From assembly GCA_003693705.1 (NCBI GenBank), contig RBZT01000180.1, positions 1 through 47,564 of the forward strand: DNA of 47,564 bases. The letters are read 5' to 3'. Below the pieces are notes generated by a model. The model was not told the origin of the DNA. It made no database searches and worked only from the letters and a program-made list of their open reading frames with translations. The DNA comes from Polymyxa betae. Its lineage: Eukaryota; Endomyxa; Phytomyxea; Plasmodiophorida; Plasmodiophoridae. A program made the translations under genes and the position numbers. Below, piece by piece: positions 1 through 10,262 of this stretch (its first letter is position 1; each line of letters begins with the position of its first letter).

Positions 1-280
1 TACGGTAATGACTGCATCTATAGAATGCTGGCCATTTTCGTACGTTGATGAGTACAGAAATTTTAATCCATCAACGTAGATGGGCGGATGACGAGGATTG
101 GTTGCAGGCATGTTAATTGCAGATCAGGAATTTAACTCAAAAGAATTTGCAGATTAACTACGTTATTACTCACTGTGTACGCATATTTTACGGACTTGAA
201 CATTTAATTGAACATTGAACAAAAAATTGGTCCGCGATACTGTTACCAGGGCCGCCCGGAAAAAATTGCGTCGCCTCGCA
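1..280. other. 5′ flank of AlaRS, no gene seen
   Basis: No convincing coding sequence is visible here. The AlaRS reading frame has an in-frame TGA at 209–211, so translation from an AUG cannot start before 281. The stretch probably holds the promoter and 5′ leader of the AlaRS gene. It could also hold the end of a neighbour outside the window. Confidence 0.4.
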
Positions 281-3200
281 ATGTCTTGGACGCTCCCTCC
301 TATCCGTTGCAGCAGCCGCCTTCATTTGTCAAAGATGTCTCCTTCCACGAAATGGACTGGCGAGCGGGTTCGCCAGACTTTCATCGACTTCTTCAGATCC
401 AAGGACCATACGTTCTACCCGTCGTCGCGAGTCATCCCTTATGACGATCCGACGCTGCTGTTCATCAACTCGGGCATGTGTCAGTTCAAGCCCATCTTCC
501 TCGGCTCCATCGACCCATCCACTGAGCTTGCTAAGCTATCCCGCGTTTGCAACTCGCAGAAATGCATTCGTGCCGGTGGCAAGCACAACGATCTTGACGA
601 TGTTGGAAAAGACACGTACCATCACACGTTCTTTGAAATGTTAGGCAACTGGTCGTTTGGCGACTATTTTAAGAAGGAAGCCATCACCTGGGCTTACGAA
701 CTCCTTCATGAAGTCATGGGTCTTGACAAGGGTCGTCTGTACGCCACCTATTTCGAGGGATCTGAACAATACGGTATTCCACCCGATTTGGAAGCTCGTG
801 ACATGTGGATTTCGCTTCTGGGCGAAGATCATGTCTTGCCCGGTAACATGAAAGACAATTTCTGGGAGATGGGTGATACTGGTCCATGTGGTCCATGCTC
901 GGAGCTCCACTATGATCGTATTGGTGGCCGCAACGCCTCCCATCTCGTCAACATGGACGACCCGAACGTCCTGGAGATCTGGAACTTGGTCTTCATGCAG
1001 TTCAGCCGTGAACCTGATCGTTCATTGGTTCCGCTGCCGGCGCGCCACGTCGATACCGGCATGGGTTTTGAGCGGCTGGTCTCTGTCCTGCAGGATGTCC
1101 CATCGAACTACGACACCGATGTCTTCCAGCCGTACTTTGATGAGATCAGCAAGCTGACTGGCGCCAGGCAGTACCAGGGTCTTGTTGGCCCAGACGACCT
1201 CGATGGCGTCGACATGGCTTACCGTGTTGTTGCCGATCACATCCGCAACCTGTCGGTTGCGATCGCTGACGGTTCGGAACCGGGCCCGACCGGGCGCCAG
1301 TACGTTCTGCGTCGTATTCTGCGACGTGGAGTCCGTTACGCCCATACGTTTTTGAACGCCCAGCCCGGGTTCTTGTCCAAGCTGGTACCTGTTGTTGTCC
1401 AGTGCTTAGGTCCAGCATTCCCTGAAGTTGTCGCGGAACAAGAACGTATTGTTCGTATATTGGATGAGGAAGAGGCTCTGTTCCAGCGAACGCTGGCCAA
1501 GGGTATCAAGGAGTTCAACAAGGCTACGCAAGATTCCGACAGCAAAGTGGTGTCTGGCGCCACTGCCTTCCGCCTGTATGACACGTTTGGATTCCCGCTC
1601 GATTTGACCGTCATTATGGCCGAAGAGAAGGGCATGACTGTTGATACGGCCGCATACGAGGAAGAGATGGAGAAAGCTCGTGAGATGTCGCGTGTCAATA
1701 CCAAAGCTGGAAAGGGAAACCTGACCATGGATGCCGACCATATCGCCCATATGGAGAAGGTCATTGGCGTTAAAGCCACCGATGACGATCACAAATATGG
1801 ATCCAATGCTGTATCAGGCTCCGTCCAGGCCATCTTCACCAACAGGTCGTTTGTCGAATCGATCGATGATCCGCAGTCTTTGTCTGGCATCGTCTTGGAT
1901 CGTACCTCATTCTATGCCGAACAGGGTGGTCAGATCAACGATACCGGTTTCATTTTCAACGCCGATAAATCGTTCGTTTTTGAGGTTCGTGCTTTTAATT
2001 GCAGCCCTATTTGAATTTTTGATGGTTCGGTTTTAGGTGACTGATTGTCAAGTATGGGCTGGTATCGTCGTCCATATCGGAAACGTCGTTAAGGGCAGCA
2101 TCCGTCTGGGAGAATTCGTCACTGCTGAACCCGATTTCGAGCGTCGCGGTGCCATCATGCCGAACCACACGCTCACTCACGTTCTGAACCATGCATTAAG
2201 GAGAGTGTTGGGAATGCATGTCGACCAGAAGGGTCAGTAGTAGAGTGCCAGATTGTGCTCCGATTCTGAACCTATCCCGTAGGTTCTTTGGTTGATGAGC
2301 AGAAATTGCGATTCGACTTCAGCCATTCGGGTGCGATGAAACCCGAACAAATCGCCGAAGTCGAATCGATTTGCAATTCCATGATCGCTGCCGCCATGCA
2401 AGTCTACACTCAGGTCGTTCCGCTGAAGGACGCCCAGCAGATCTGTTCTTTACGTGCTGTGTTCGGTGAAACGTACGGCTTATCATCCGTGATTATTTTT
2501 TTTCTGATCAAGTTGTGCAATAAGATATCCTGATCCAGTTCGTGTCGTTTCTGTCGGATGCCCTGTTGATGACCTCCTTGCGGATCCCTCAAACGCGGAC
2601 TGGTCTGTTCTGTATGGGCTATTGTGAATGCTTTGTAACATTTGTTTCAGGCACCAGTATTCGGTTGAATTCTGTGGTGGTACTCATCTGACGAACACTT
2701 CAACTGCGAAGTACTTCAGCATCGTCTCTGAAGTGGGCATTGCTAAAGGTCGGTTATTGGATATGTTACTTTTTTTTTGCGATTATTGATTATAAAGTGG
2801 TTCTTCTTGAACGGCTTTCTCCGAGCCTTTTTGTTTATAATGTGGTCTTAGTTCTCCGTCCTCGGATTTTCTCTCGATCAAAATTTTGACGGTTTCGTTA
2901 GGCATCAGGCGTATCGTCGCCGTGACCTCGGTTCAGGCAGCCTCCTGTCTGAAGCTGGGTTCGTCTTTCCTGGAAAAGGTGAACAGCATTCGAAACCTGG
3001 AGAACCCTGCCGATGCTGGTGCTGCCATTTCCAGGTTGCGTTCGCAACTTGACGGACAAGCCTCGAACGTTCCCACCATGTTCCGACACCAAATCGAACA
3101 CGCTTTACAAGAATGCGTTAAATCCTACGTGCAGTTCAAGAAGCAGAACACAAAGAAACTCGAAGCCAGCGCCATTGCGTCGATCGAAGACGCCGTTGAG

Positions 3201-3583
3201 AAATCGTCGCCCTCTGTTGTTTGCCAAGTCGATCTCGATGCGAAGTCGCTAAAGGTTTGCATGATTATGTCGTTTTTTGCTATTAGCTGATCTTTGTTCG
3301 GCAGTCGATTCTCTCTCAATGTACTAAAAAACAATTGCTGGACAAGATTGCTGTTATGTTGGTCACCAGCGATGACGGCAAAGGAAGGGGTATTGTTCAA
3401 GCTGCGACTTCTAAATCTTGTAAGATCGATGCCAAGTCTTGGGTTGAAGCTGCCATGAAGCCGGTCGACGGAAAAGTGTCAGCGTCGGGAATCGCTGGTC
3501 AACCTGTCCAGGGATTGTTCAACGATGCCTCCCAGATCAATCTCGTGATTGCTGCTGCTAAGGAAGCCGTTCGCTCGCTTTAA
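281..3583 (+). CDS. AARS: Alanyl-tRNA synthetase (cytosolic type, possibly dual-targeted)
   Basis: Charges tRNA-Ala with alanine and hydrolyses mischarged product. Seven exons: 281–1984, 2037–2232, 2283–2472, 2525–2611, 2651–2748, 2902–3254, 3305–3583. Introns are 39–153 nt, all GT–AG. The exons join in frame to 968 aa, the usual eukaryotic AlaRS length. Visible class II aminoacylation core includes [22 protein letters not shown] and DTGMGFERL. The editing domain has HTLTH (about residue 612) and CGGTH (about residue 734), the HxxxH and CxxxH zinc/editing motifs. A C-Ala region follows. Two in-frame AUGs lie at 281 and 335, both with a purine at −3. The first adds 18 residues with Arg and Lys and no acidic residue, which could act as a mitochondrial presequence. 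The second gives a 950-aa cytosolic form. Family assignment is near certain; dual targeting is inference. Confidence 0.97.
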
Positions 3584-4040
3584 TGCCTATTTGTTTGATC
3601 ATTGTCTTTAATACATCAATCGATCTCTTCATTCAGCTTCTGAGTGGACAAGATTGTTTAATCTTGTTATGAATTGCCCATTTTTGGTTATGCCAAATTT
3701 CAGAAAAACATTCAGAAGATCGATGCGAATAACTAACAGTCCTATATACGCATTCACAAACAGATTTGTGTATCAGAACTTCAAACGCAATGCTTAAGAA
3801 TCTTCACATTGATTAACCAGAGTCGGTTCGTCTCGAAATGAGGAAGAGAAGCCTCTATCCAAACCTGCAAAGCGCCCGATATGGCCCCTTCGTAAGGTAT
3901 CTGCGACATAGTCTCCCCATGGCACTGCTGCTATTAGCAGTGACCCATTCTAAGTGAAATTTTAGTCATGAAATGAGAGACCTCATGGCCGAGCCAGATC
4001 ATGGCGATTTCCGAGTAGAACAGTCGCGTCACAGATTGTC
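3584..4040. other. Intergenic spacer with a strong hairpin
   Basis: AlaRS 3′ flank and 5′ flank of the PARG-like gene. It is AT-rich and non-coding as far as I can see. The one structured element is an interrupted inverted repeat at 3919–3946: ATGG-CACTGCT, a 6-nt loop, then AGCAGTG-AC-CCAT. It has 11 base pairs with a 2-nt bulge and lies about 95 bp upstream of the next start codon. Confidence 0.45.
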
Positions 4041-5852
4041 ATGGCTGTCATCATCGTAGCGGTCGTGCCGGATCCATCGGCGCCAGATCAGACACTGGTG
4101 GTCAAGATTCGCGATCGGCACGACTTCGAGACGCTCTGCGACAAGGTCCGATGGAACTTGAAGGACAGCCTAAAGCGATACCCACCTGGCAAGCCGATGC
4201 AGTTTGTGTTCTTCGATGCCGACCGCTGTCTTTTACGGGTCTCTGACGATCAGCAATTAGCACGCGCGCTGTCGCTGCCTTCTAAACAGCTTCATTCTGG
4301 TCGTCTAATCCTCTACCTCTCTGAGAATTGCTCTCATGATATCAAGAGGCATCCGGATAGACTGGCGTTCAATAATAGCAAGAATCATGAGGTGGAATTT
4401 GTGCCTCCTGAGCCGACACCTTCGTTCCATTCGACGCCATCGCAACAAAATCTTACCAATGCCACAGTTTTGAATAACCGGATTCGTTGTGAAAACGCCA
4501 ATACGTTAGAATTGCCCATTTCTGAGAGGCCCTATGCAATTGGACGGCATGCCTGGGCAGTTGTCACTCAGATTGCAAGTAATCAGAAGTTCGATATCAC
4601 TTGAAACAAACATTGACTATGGTTCAGATGGACAAGTGACCTCGTTTGTCCAGCTATCATCAGTTCTGTCGTCAATCTCTGGTCTGGGACCCGATACAGA
4701 ATACCCAGCCTTGCAGTATTGCTTGCATACAATGCAGCCTTCACAACTGCAATCATTCTTCCATCAGCTGCTGCCTCTGATAGCTCGGCTAGCTTTAGCC
4801 GGTCCAGCATTCCATCACATTCTTCGAACAGAACGAACCGATGCCGCGATCAGTCTGACACGCTTACAAGCAGCATCAATCATTGCCAACATCTTCTTAT
4901 GCACATTAACAACGTCGTCAGACGCGTGGCTGCATCGATTGAGCATGTCGAGTCTATTTCGATCAGAACCATTTCCGGCCGTGACGAAGATCGATGCCAT
5001 CCTGCATTATCTGTCGTGCTGCCCTGCGAAGTTGAATCGGCCCGGATCAATTCACGTGCGGAGACAGCATCGGCATATGAGCAAATGGTCGATGGCGAAT
5101 CTGTTGCAATCGTCCCAGACGACGCGAATTCGAGTCGACTCAGGCGAAGTACGATCTAGCGCCACCGAAGTTCAGTTGGAGCACTTTTACATCGGACATA
5201 TTGCGGCAGCAGCGTTAGGTCCAGATACGACGACCGACATCCTGCGTTTGTTCGAGACGCCAGAGCTGCTAGCAGCATCGGCGTTATGTGATCCGCTTGC
5301 CAGATACGATTCGATTGTGGTTTCTGGCGCTAGGCATCACTTGAGTTTAACGGGAAGTGGTGAGAAAATTCGAATTCAGAAGGTCTGGGACGAAGATGTT
5401 GAGACAACGGTCGTGCTGTATAAATCGAAGCCCGACAATTCGAACAAGTTTCATCCGAAGACCTTGTTGGACGACATTTTACAAGCTGTCGCTGCAATGT
5501 CGGCTGTCGATGTACCCACAATCGCGTTGAAATCTAAGCAGATGCAATCGCCACATCAGATCGATCTGGACCGCGACTTTATCATTGACATAATCGCAGC
5601 AATGTAAGCATCGCATCGTTTGTTTATGATAAGCTGATTCATGATGTAAGGCTGAGCAATCGCAATCTCGTCTATTACATAGAAAACGATGGGCGAATGG
5701 CATCGTACCCAAACATCGCCAATCTTCTAGCGGGCGTTCGCGCCGCCGACATGACCAGGTTCCTGATGGGGTATCGACCCAGCATGGGGCCGATATGGGC
5801 GCGCGTGTTGGAATTCTTGCAATTCGACCAATCCGTCACCCGACGTCAGTAA
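4041..5852 (+). CDS. PB1-like domain + PARG-like pseudoenzyme
   Basis: Proposed exons are 4041–4488, 4529–5603 and 5651–5852, giving 574 aa. The last junction (47-nt intron, GTAAGC…TGTAAG) is well supported; the first (40 nt) is less certain. Residues 1–95 look like a PB1 β-grasp fold, with an early basic strand (VKIRDRHDFETLCDKVRW) and a later acidic/OPCA-like stretch (FFDADRCLLRVSDDQQL). From about residue 225 the order matches poly(ADP-ribose) glycohydrolase: LPLIARLALAGPAFHHIL, LTRLQAASIIANIFLCTL, KIDAILHYLSC, IVVSGARHH and a late RNLVYYIENDG. The active-site loop GGG-x(6–8)-QEE of PARG is replaced by AAAALGPDTTTDI (about residue 378). The later G-x-WGCGAFGGD loop is also missing. I infer a non-catalytic ADP-ribose reader or scaffold that may assemble through PB1. 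Homology to PARG is strong by pattern but unverified. Confidence 0.75.
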
Positions 5853-6167
5853 ACATCTGGAAGACAGAATCACCATCTACTCTGTTCATCTTTCAATTTG
5901 GACATTGACAGAAGTAGGCCAAAGATAGGCAACCCAGATGGCGTCATGGGGCGTCCTACAGTGTTTGTGAGAGCGGCCTTGTTTCACATTTTCCTGTGAG
6001 CAGTCGATGATGACGCAACCCTTTGCTGTGTTGCATGAGGCTGAAGCTCCATGTTGTTTCTTGCTACCGTGCCATGACGCAGTTTTTTGCCATTTTCAAA
6101 TCAAGCAGCGCCCGAAGATTCAGAGGGTGCGCTGCATAAGATCGATGTCTATCAGGGTCAGCTTGGC
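5853..6167. other. Intergenic spacer / helicase leader
   Basis: No independent gene is seen. The helicase frame is open from about 6087, but its first in-frame AUG is at 6168. A T-rich tract followed by AAG near 6103 could be a splice acceptor for an unseen 5′ exon, so the true start of the next gene may lie here. Confidence 0.35.
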
Positions 6168-9015
6168 ATGATAGAGGAGGAAGATGGAGAGATCAGAAAG
6201 CGTTCGCCTTTGACCCCAGGTTCGGATTTAGCAAAAGCGTTAATCAACAAGAACGCGAAGCCAGAAATTCCGAGTTGGCCGCCGAAAATCGATAGAACTT
6301 TCGCAAATGCGACCCTGACTATTGAAGGCATTGAAGTGTTGTTCCCAGAAAAAGTACCTTTTCATACCCAGATCAGCATGATGAAGCATATGATAGCTGC
6401 TTTTAAAGCTTCCAATCACGCCGTTTTAGAATCCCCAACAGGGACTGGAAAAAGGTGATGACATCGTTTGAAAGTATCTTAAAGCTTTCTAAAGCTGCAT
6501 AGTTTAGCATTGCTATGTGCTGCGATCGCATTTCAAATCCATCAATATCAGCAAAGTGCTACTGTCCCTTTTGTTGTTGTCGCTTCCCGAACGCACAGCC
6601 AGCTGAAATCGCTTTGTAACGAACTACGCCGATCTCCTTATCGCCCTTTAACCACGACGCTGGGCTCCCGGTCCCGGTATTGTCCACATCCGGATCGAAA
6701 TCTCAAACATTCATCGACCGAGGATTTCTGTGCGGATGCTCTCAGCAAGCACCAATGTTCTTTTGCTGCGGGCATCGATAGGGAGTCTCACGTTGAATCT
6801 ATCAAGCAGTTATGCAAGGGCGAAGGGAATCAATCCGTATTCGATATCGAAGAAATGGTGTCATTCTGTGGCGATTTTTGCCCGTATTATACTTCAAGGG
6901 AATTGGCGAATCGTAGCCATGTTATATTCGTCCCATATAATTACGTGATAGACCCTTTTATATCGTCACGTCTGGACTTCCTTAACCATTCAATTGTTAT
7001 CATTGATGAAGCCCACAACATCCTCGATATCGCTATGGATGCAGCTTCAGCAACGCTCGAGAAAGACAAGTTGCCAGATATCATATCGGCATGCGATCAG
7101 CTCTCGAAGTTTCACCAACAACAACTTGCACGTCTCGACTCACCGAGGGCAACCAAAGAATTTCGAGAAATGGTTCAATCGATCAAATCGATCACACCGG
7201 TTCGCATTGTAGCTTCAAAACTGAAAGCAGTTCTCTGCCAACTGGAAAACACAGCAGAACGCTCTCAGAACGAAGAGTCACGTCCAAATTCTGATCTTGA
7301 ATATGTTTCGTGGGCGACCTCGCCTCCTGCTTCGACCTCATCAGTACGAGCGGCATTGACTGCTTTTGGGCTCACCGATAACCTTTGTCGTCATATTCAA
7401 GAAATTCTTCGAAGCTGGTCCGACGTTTCCGATTGGCTTTACGATAGTCATCGTGCTTTCCTACGTGAGATATCTCCTTTATTGGACCTTGTTATTTGCT
7501 GCTCTCGGGCATGGCGCGAATCGGCGTCCTTCCGGATCCTGTTTGTAAGAAGCCACAACTATTTGAAGGTGTCCTGGACTTCATCGTTACGGCTGTTATG
7601 TCTGAGTGCTGAAGTTATCATCAATCAGCAATGTGAAGGTGTCAAGTCCTTTCTGGTATCGTCCGGCACGCTTTCGCCATTGCAAGCATTTTGTCAGGAT
7701 CTTGGCGACGCCTTCAATGCTCGGCTAATGTCGAAGCTGCAAAACGGGCACACAATCGATCCAAAAAAGCAATTGCTCTTTGGGACTCTGGGTGTCGGAT
7801 GCTCTTCTGAAACGTTGTGTGGAACCATGAAGGAGCAGACGGCATCTTACTATCGCGGTGTTGGCAGTGTTGTTGAGCGGCTTTGTTCCTACGTCCCATT
7901 TGGCGTTCTCGTGTTTGTATCGAGTTACGCAGCTATAGAGAAGTTTTCTGCAGAATGGAAGAGATCTGGATCATGGCGAAAGATTACTGCGTATAAGGGC
8001 GCTCCTTTTATTGAGCCAAGGTTAGCCTTTACATGCCTTGTTTTTCACCGATTTACTTTAGCTGCTTAAATACCTTTTTTTGTAATAGTTTGCTATTTTG
8101 TTTCTGCGTTGATACAGTTTCAGGTTTTTATCGCTGCATGCTGCGGGGTTTCTCTAATCATTCGATTCAGCCAATGTACTGATGATGAATTTCAAGAAGT
8201 CTGTAATGGTTTCCGGGCAGCCTCTGTTAAGGGTAAGGGCGCAATCCTGATCGCGGTTTATCGAGGTAAAGCCAGTGAAGGAATTTCCTTCTCGAACGAT
8301 GTTTGTCGTGCTTGTATTTGCGTCAGCCTACCCCTTGTAATGATTATCTTCTTTATTGCATTGCTGGTTGACGGTATCTCTCTACATAGCCTAATATTAC
8401 TGACGTTCGAATTCAAGCAAAAATAGAACACAACAATCGAATCGCTGGGGATGGACGTCGCTGGTATGAACAGCAAGCATATAAAGCTGTGAATCAAGCT
8501 CTGGGACGCGTTATACGCCATGCTGGAGATTATGGTCTACTGCTGTTGCTGGATAAGAGATTTGCGTCCAAATCGAATAGGGATATTTCTGCTTGGTTGC
8601 GAGCGCATATTCAGGCAGGCTTCATTCGTATTTGATTCGCTTGTGTTTTCTCACTGATGTTGCTCAGAACTTTCTATCGGTTGATGAGCTATGCGAAAGG
8701 ACCCAGGAATTCTTCGATTCTGTCGAAAAACTGAAACCGTTCAAGTACGTTAATCCTGAACCTGTTGTTACTGATGAGAATCTATCTTGTACATCCGCTA
8801 TGAAGTCTGAGCCGGAATTCAACGCTGATAAAAGAAGGAGGTTTGAGGCAGATCAGGTTGTTGATTTAACGCAAGGTTCGGATGGATCAACGCAAGACAT
8901 GACGTCTTCAGCATTAAGTTCGCAGGGCTCTACATCGGATTATAATTTATTTTCTGAAAAGACGAAGACTCTTCATTATCGCATTGCTTATCAACAGTTA
9001 ATGTTTGATGAATGA
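6168..9015 (+). CDS. BRIP1: FANCJ/BRIP1-like Fe-S superfamily 2 DNA helicase
   Basis: XPD/RAD3-family 5′–3′ DNA helicase, expected to act in nuclear crosslink and G-quadruplex repair. Exons are 6168–6454, 6503–8020, 8171–8336, 8400–8624 and 8668–9015, giving 847 aa. Motif I is ESPTGTGKS (about residues 88–96, split by intron 1). Fe-S cysteines follow (RYCPHP, FCADAL, CGDFCPYY). The DEAH box is at about 262 (IVIIDEAHNI), and motif VI is QALGRVIRH. SLALLCAA after the Walker motif and CPYYTSREL resemble FANCJ more than RTEL1 or XPD. The last intron appears to be GC–AG (8625–8667). The tail has VVDLTQ at about residue 794, a plausible SUMO-interacting motif. The start is uncertain because the frame is open upstream and no AUG precedes 6168. 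Confidence 0.88.
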
Positions 9016-9308
9016 CTAAACCTTATTGTTTATTGATGATTAATGGTATCGCCTTTATCATTTCTTGGCCGATCACAACCGATTTGAAAACCAAAATGTC
9101 ATCTAAAGCGTATAATCCCATTGAATCTTCCTCGATCGATTCTGAAACCAAACCTATTGCTTGAAGTACAACATCACCATAGTGCCAGTTCAACCTGATT
9201 TAATCTGGATGGCCTCAAGATCGACGATCCATCAATGACGAGAGATCAATCTGATCATCGGCTGGCATCATTCCTTGCGTTTTTTGAGCTGCGTCAAACT
9301 ATTATTCG
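9016..9308. other. Intergenic spacer
   Basis: An AT-rich 293-bp gap between the helicase stop and the next ATG. I see no ORF with family similarity and no structured element. Confidence 0.4.
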
Positions 9309-10160
9309 ATGTCGGACGACCAGCTTGACTCTAAGGAATTATTTTATGAGTTTGACCCTTTGGGAATAAAGAATGGCGAGGATCGCGAACTTGAAACACC
9401 TGAGGTCGAGGCGGGTTCTAGCAATAATAGAATCTCAACCGATACTGGAAAACCCAGTGAAAGTTCCGGCAAAGGTGCTGATAATTCTGTCCGATCAACT
9501 CCCATAATGGGGCAAGAGGGTGGGCAACAGCAAAGCAGTGATGCCGCGATATCAGATGGTCCGGAAAACGCCCAAATCGATCCCAACGCTGAAGATGACC
9601 AATTCGTTGAGGCCAGTCAAGACAACGCAGGCGACAGCGACGAGAAGAAACTCCATAATGCGAAGTCCATTGAAGACGACGACGATGTATTTTATGACGC
9701 TGAAACGGACCCTTTTGAACTCGAATCCAAGCTCAATCATTCTAAAGTTGAGGATAACTTGAGCGATGATGATATGGACGAGTTCCAAGACGCCTTGATG
9801 GACAATTTCGAGATGGACAATTTCGAGATGGACAATTTCGAGACCAATCATGAATTCCGGTCAATAATCAGCGAACAAAAAAGGACGCCAGCGATCGCGC
9901 ATAGCGTATCCAAACTCGCCGACAAGGAATCGTCCAAAGCCATCGATGGGACATCTTTTCATTCTTCTGTGAATTGGACAATGGTCGCTATCTTCGTTCC
10001 TGTTGTTATTGCGATCGCCGCCCTGACAATCGTCGTGTACTTATTCTATCGGAAACCGGGCCGATGTCGAAGACGACGTTCGGGGCCTGAAATTCTGAAT
10101 TCCATCAACCTGCAATCGCCTTCATCTACCTCTTTACAACCACTCGAAGACGCTGTTTAA
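9309..10160 (+). CDS. Acidic single-pass membrane protein, unknown function
   Basis: Single-exon ORF of 283 aa starting with a true ATG. The first 200 residues are highly acidic and low in complexity (DDDDVFYDAETDPFELE and similar) with little predicted order. One hydrophobic segment (VAIFVPVVIAIAALTIVVYL, about 228–248) is followed by a basic stop-transfer stretch (RKPGRCRRRR) and a short Ser-rich tail. There is no signal peptide, and the positive charges follow the helix, so either topology is possible. Three exact 15-bp units encode DNFEM repeats. I do not recognise a family. Confidence 0.7.
   Translation: MSDDQLDSKELFYEFDPLGIKNGEDRELETPEVEAGSSNNRISTDTGKPSESSGKGADNSVRSTPIMGQEGGQQQSSDAAISDGPENAQIDPNAEDDQFVEASQDNAGDSDEKKLHNAKSIEDDDDVFYDAETDPFELESKLNHSKVEDNLSDDDMDEFQDALMDNFEMDNFEMDNFETNHEFRSIISEQKRTPAIAHSVSKLADKESSKAIDGTSFHSSVNWTMVAIFVPVVIAIAALTIVVYLFYRKPGRCRRRRSGPEILNSINLQSPSSTSLQPLEDAV
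9798..9842 (+). repeat. Three-copy 15-bp in-frame minisatellite
   Basis: Unit ATGGACAATTTCGAG is repeated three times exactly at 9798, 9813 and 9828. It encodes M-D-N-F-E repeats in the acidic membrane protein. Exact identity suggests recent slippage. Confidence 0.9.
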
Positions 10161-10262
10161 TTATGGCTTCTTCAGGTCGTGATATTTCACAAAATAAACA
10201 TTTATAATTGACGAAAAAACAGGGAACAGATTGCCATCAGACATTTTATAGGTTAATAAACA

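Noticed and set aside
208-280. Upstream TTG starts for AlaRS giving a 22-residue longer Arg-rich leader
   Set aside because: They are not AUG codons. UUG initiation is not expected in a eukaryotic nuclear gene, and AUGs at 281 and 335 fit better.
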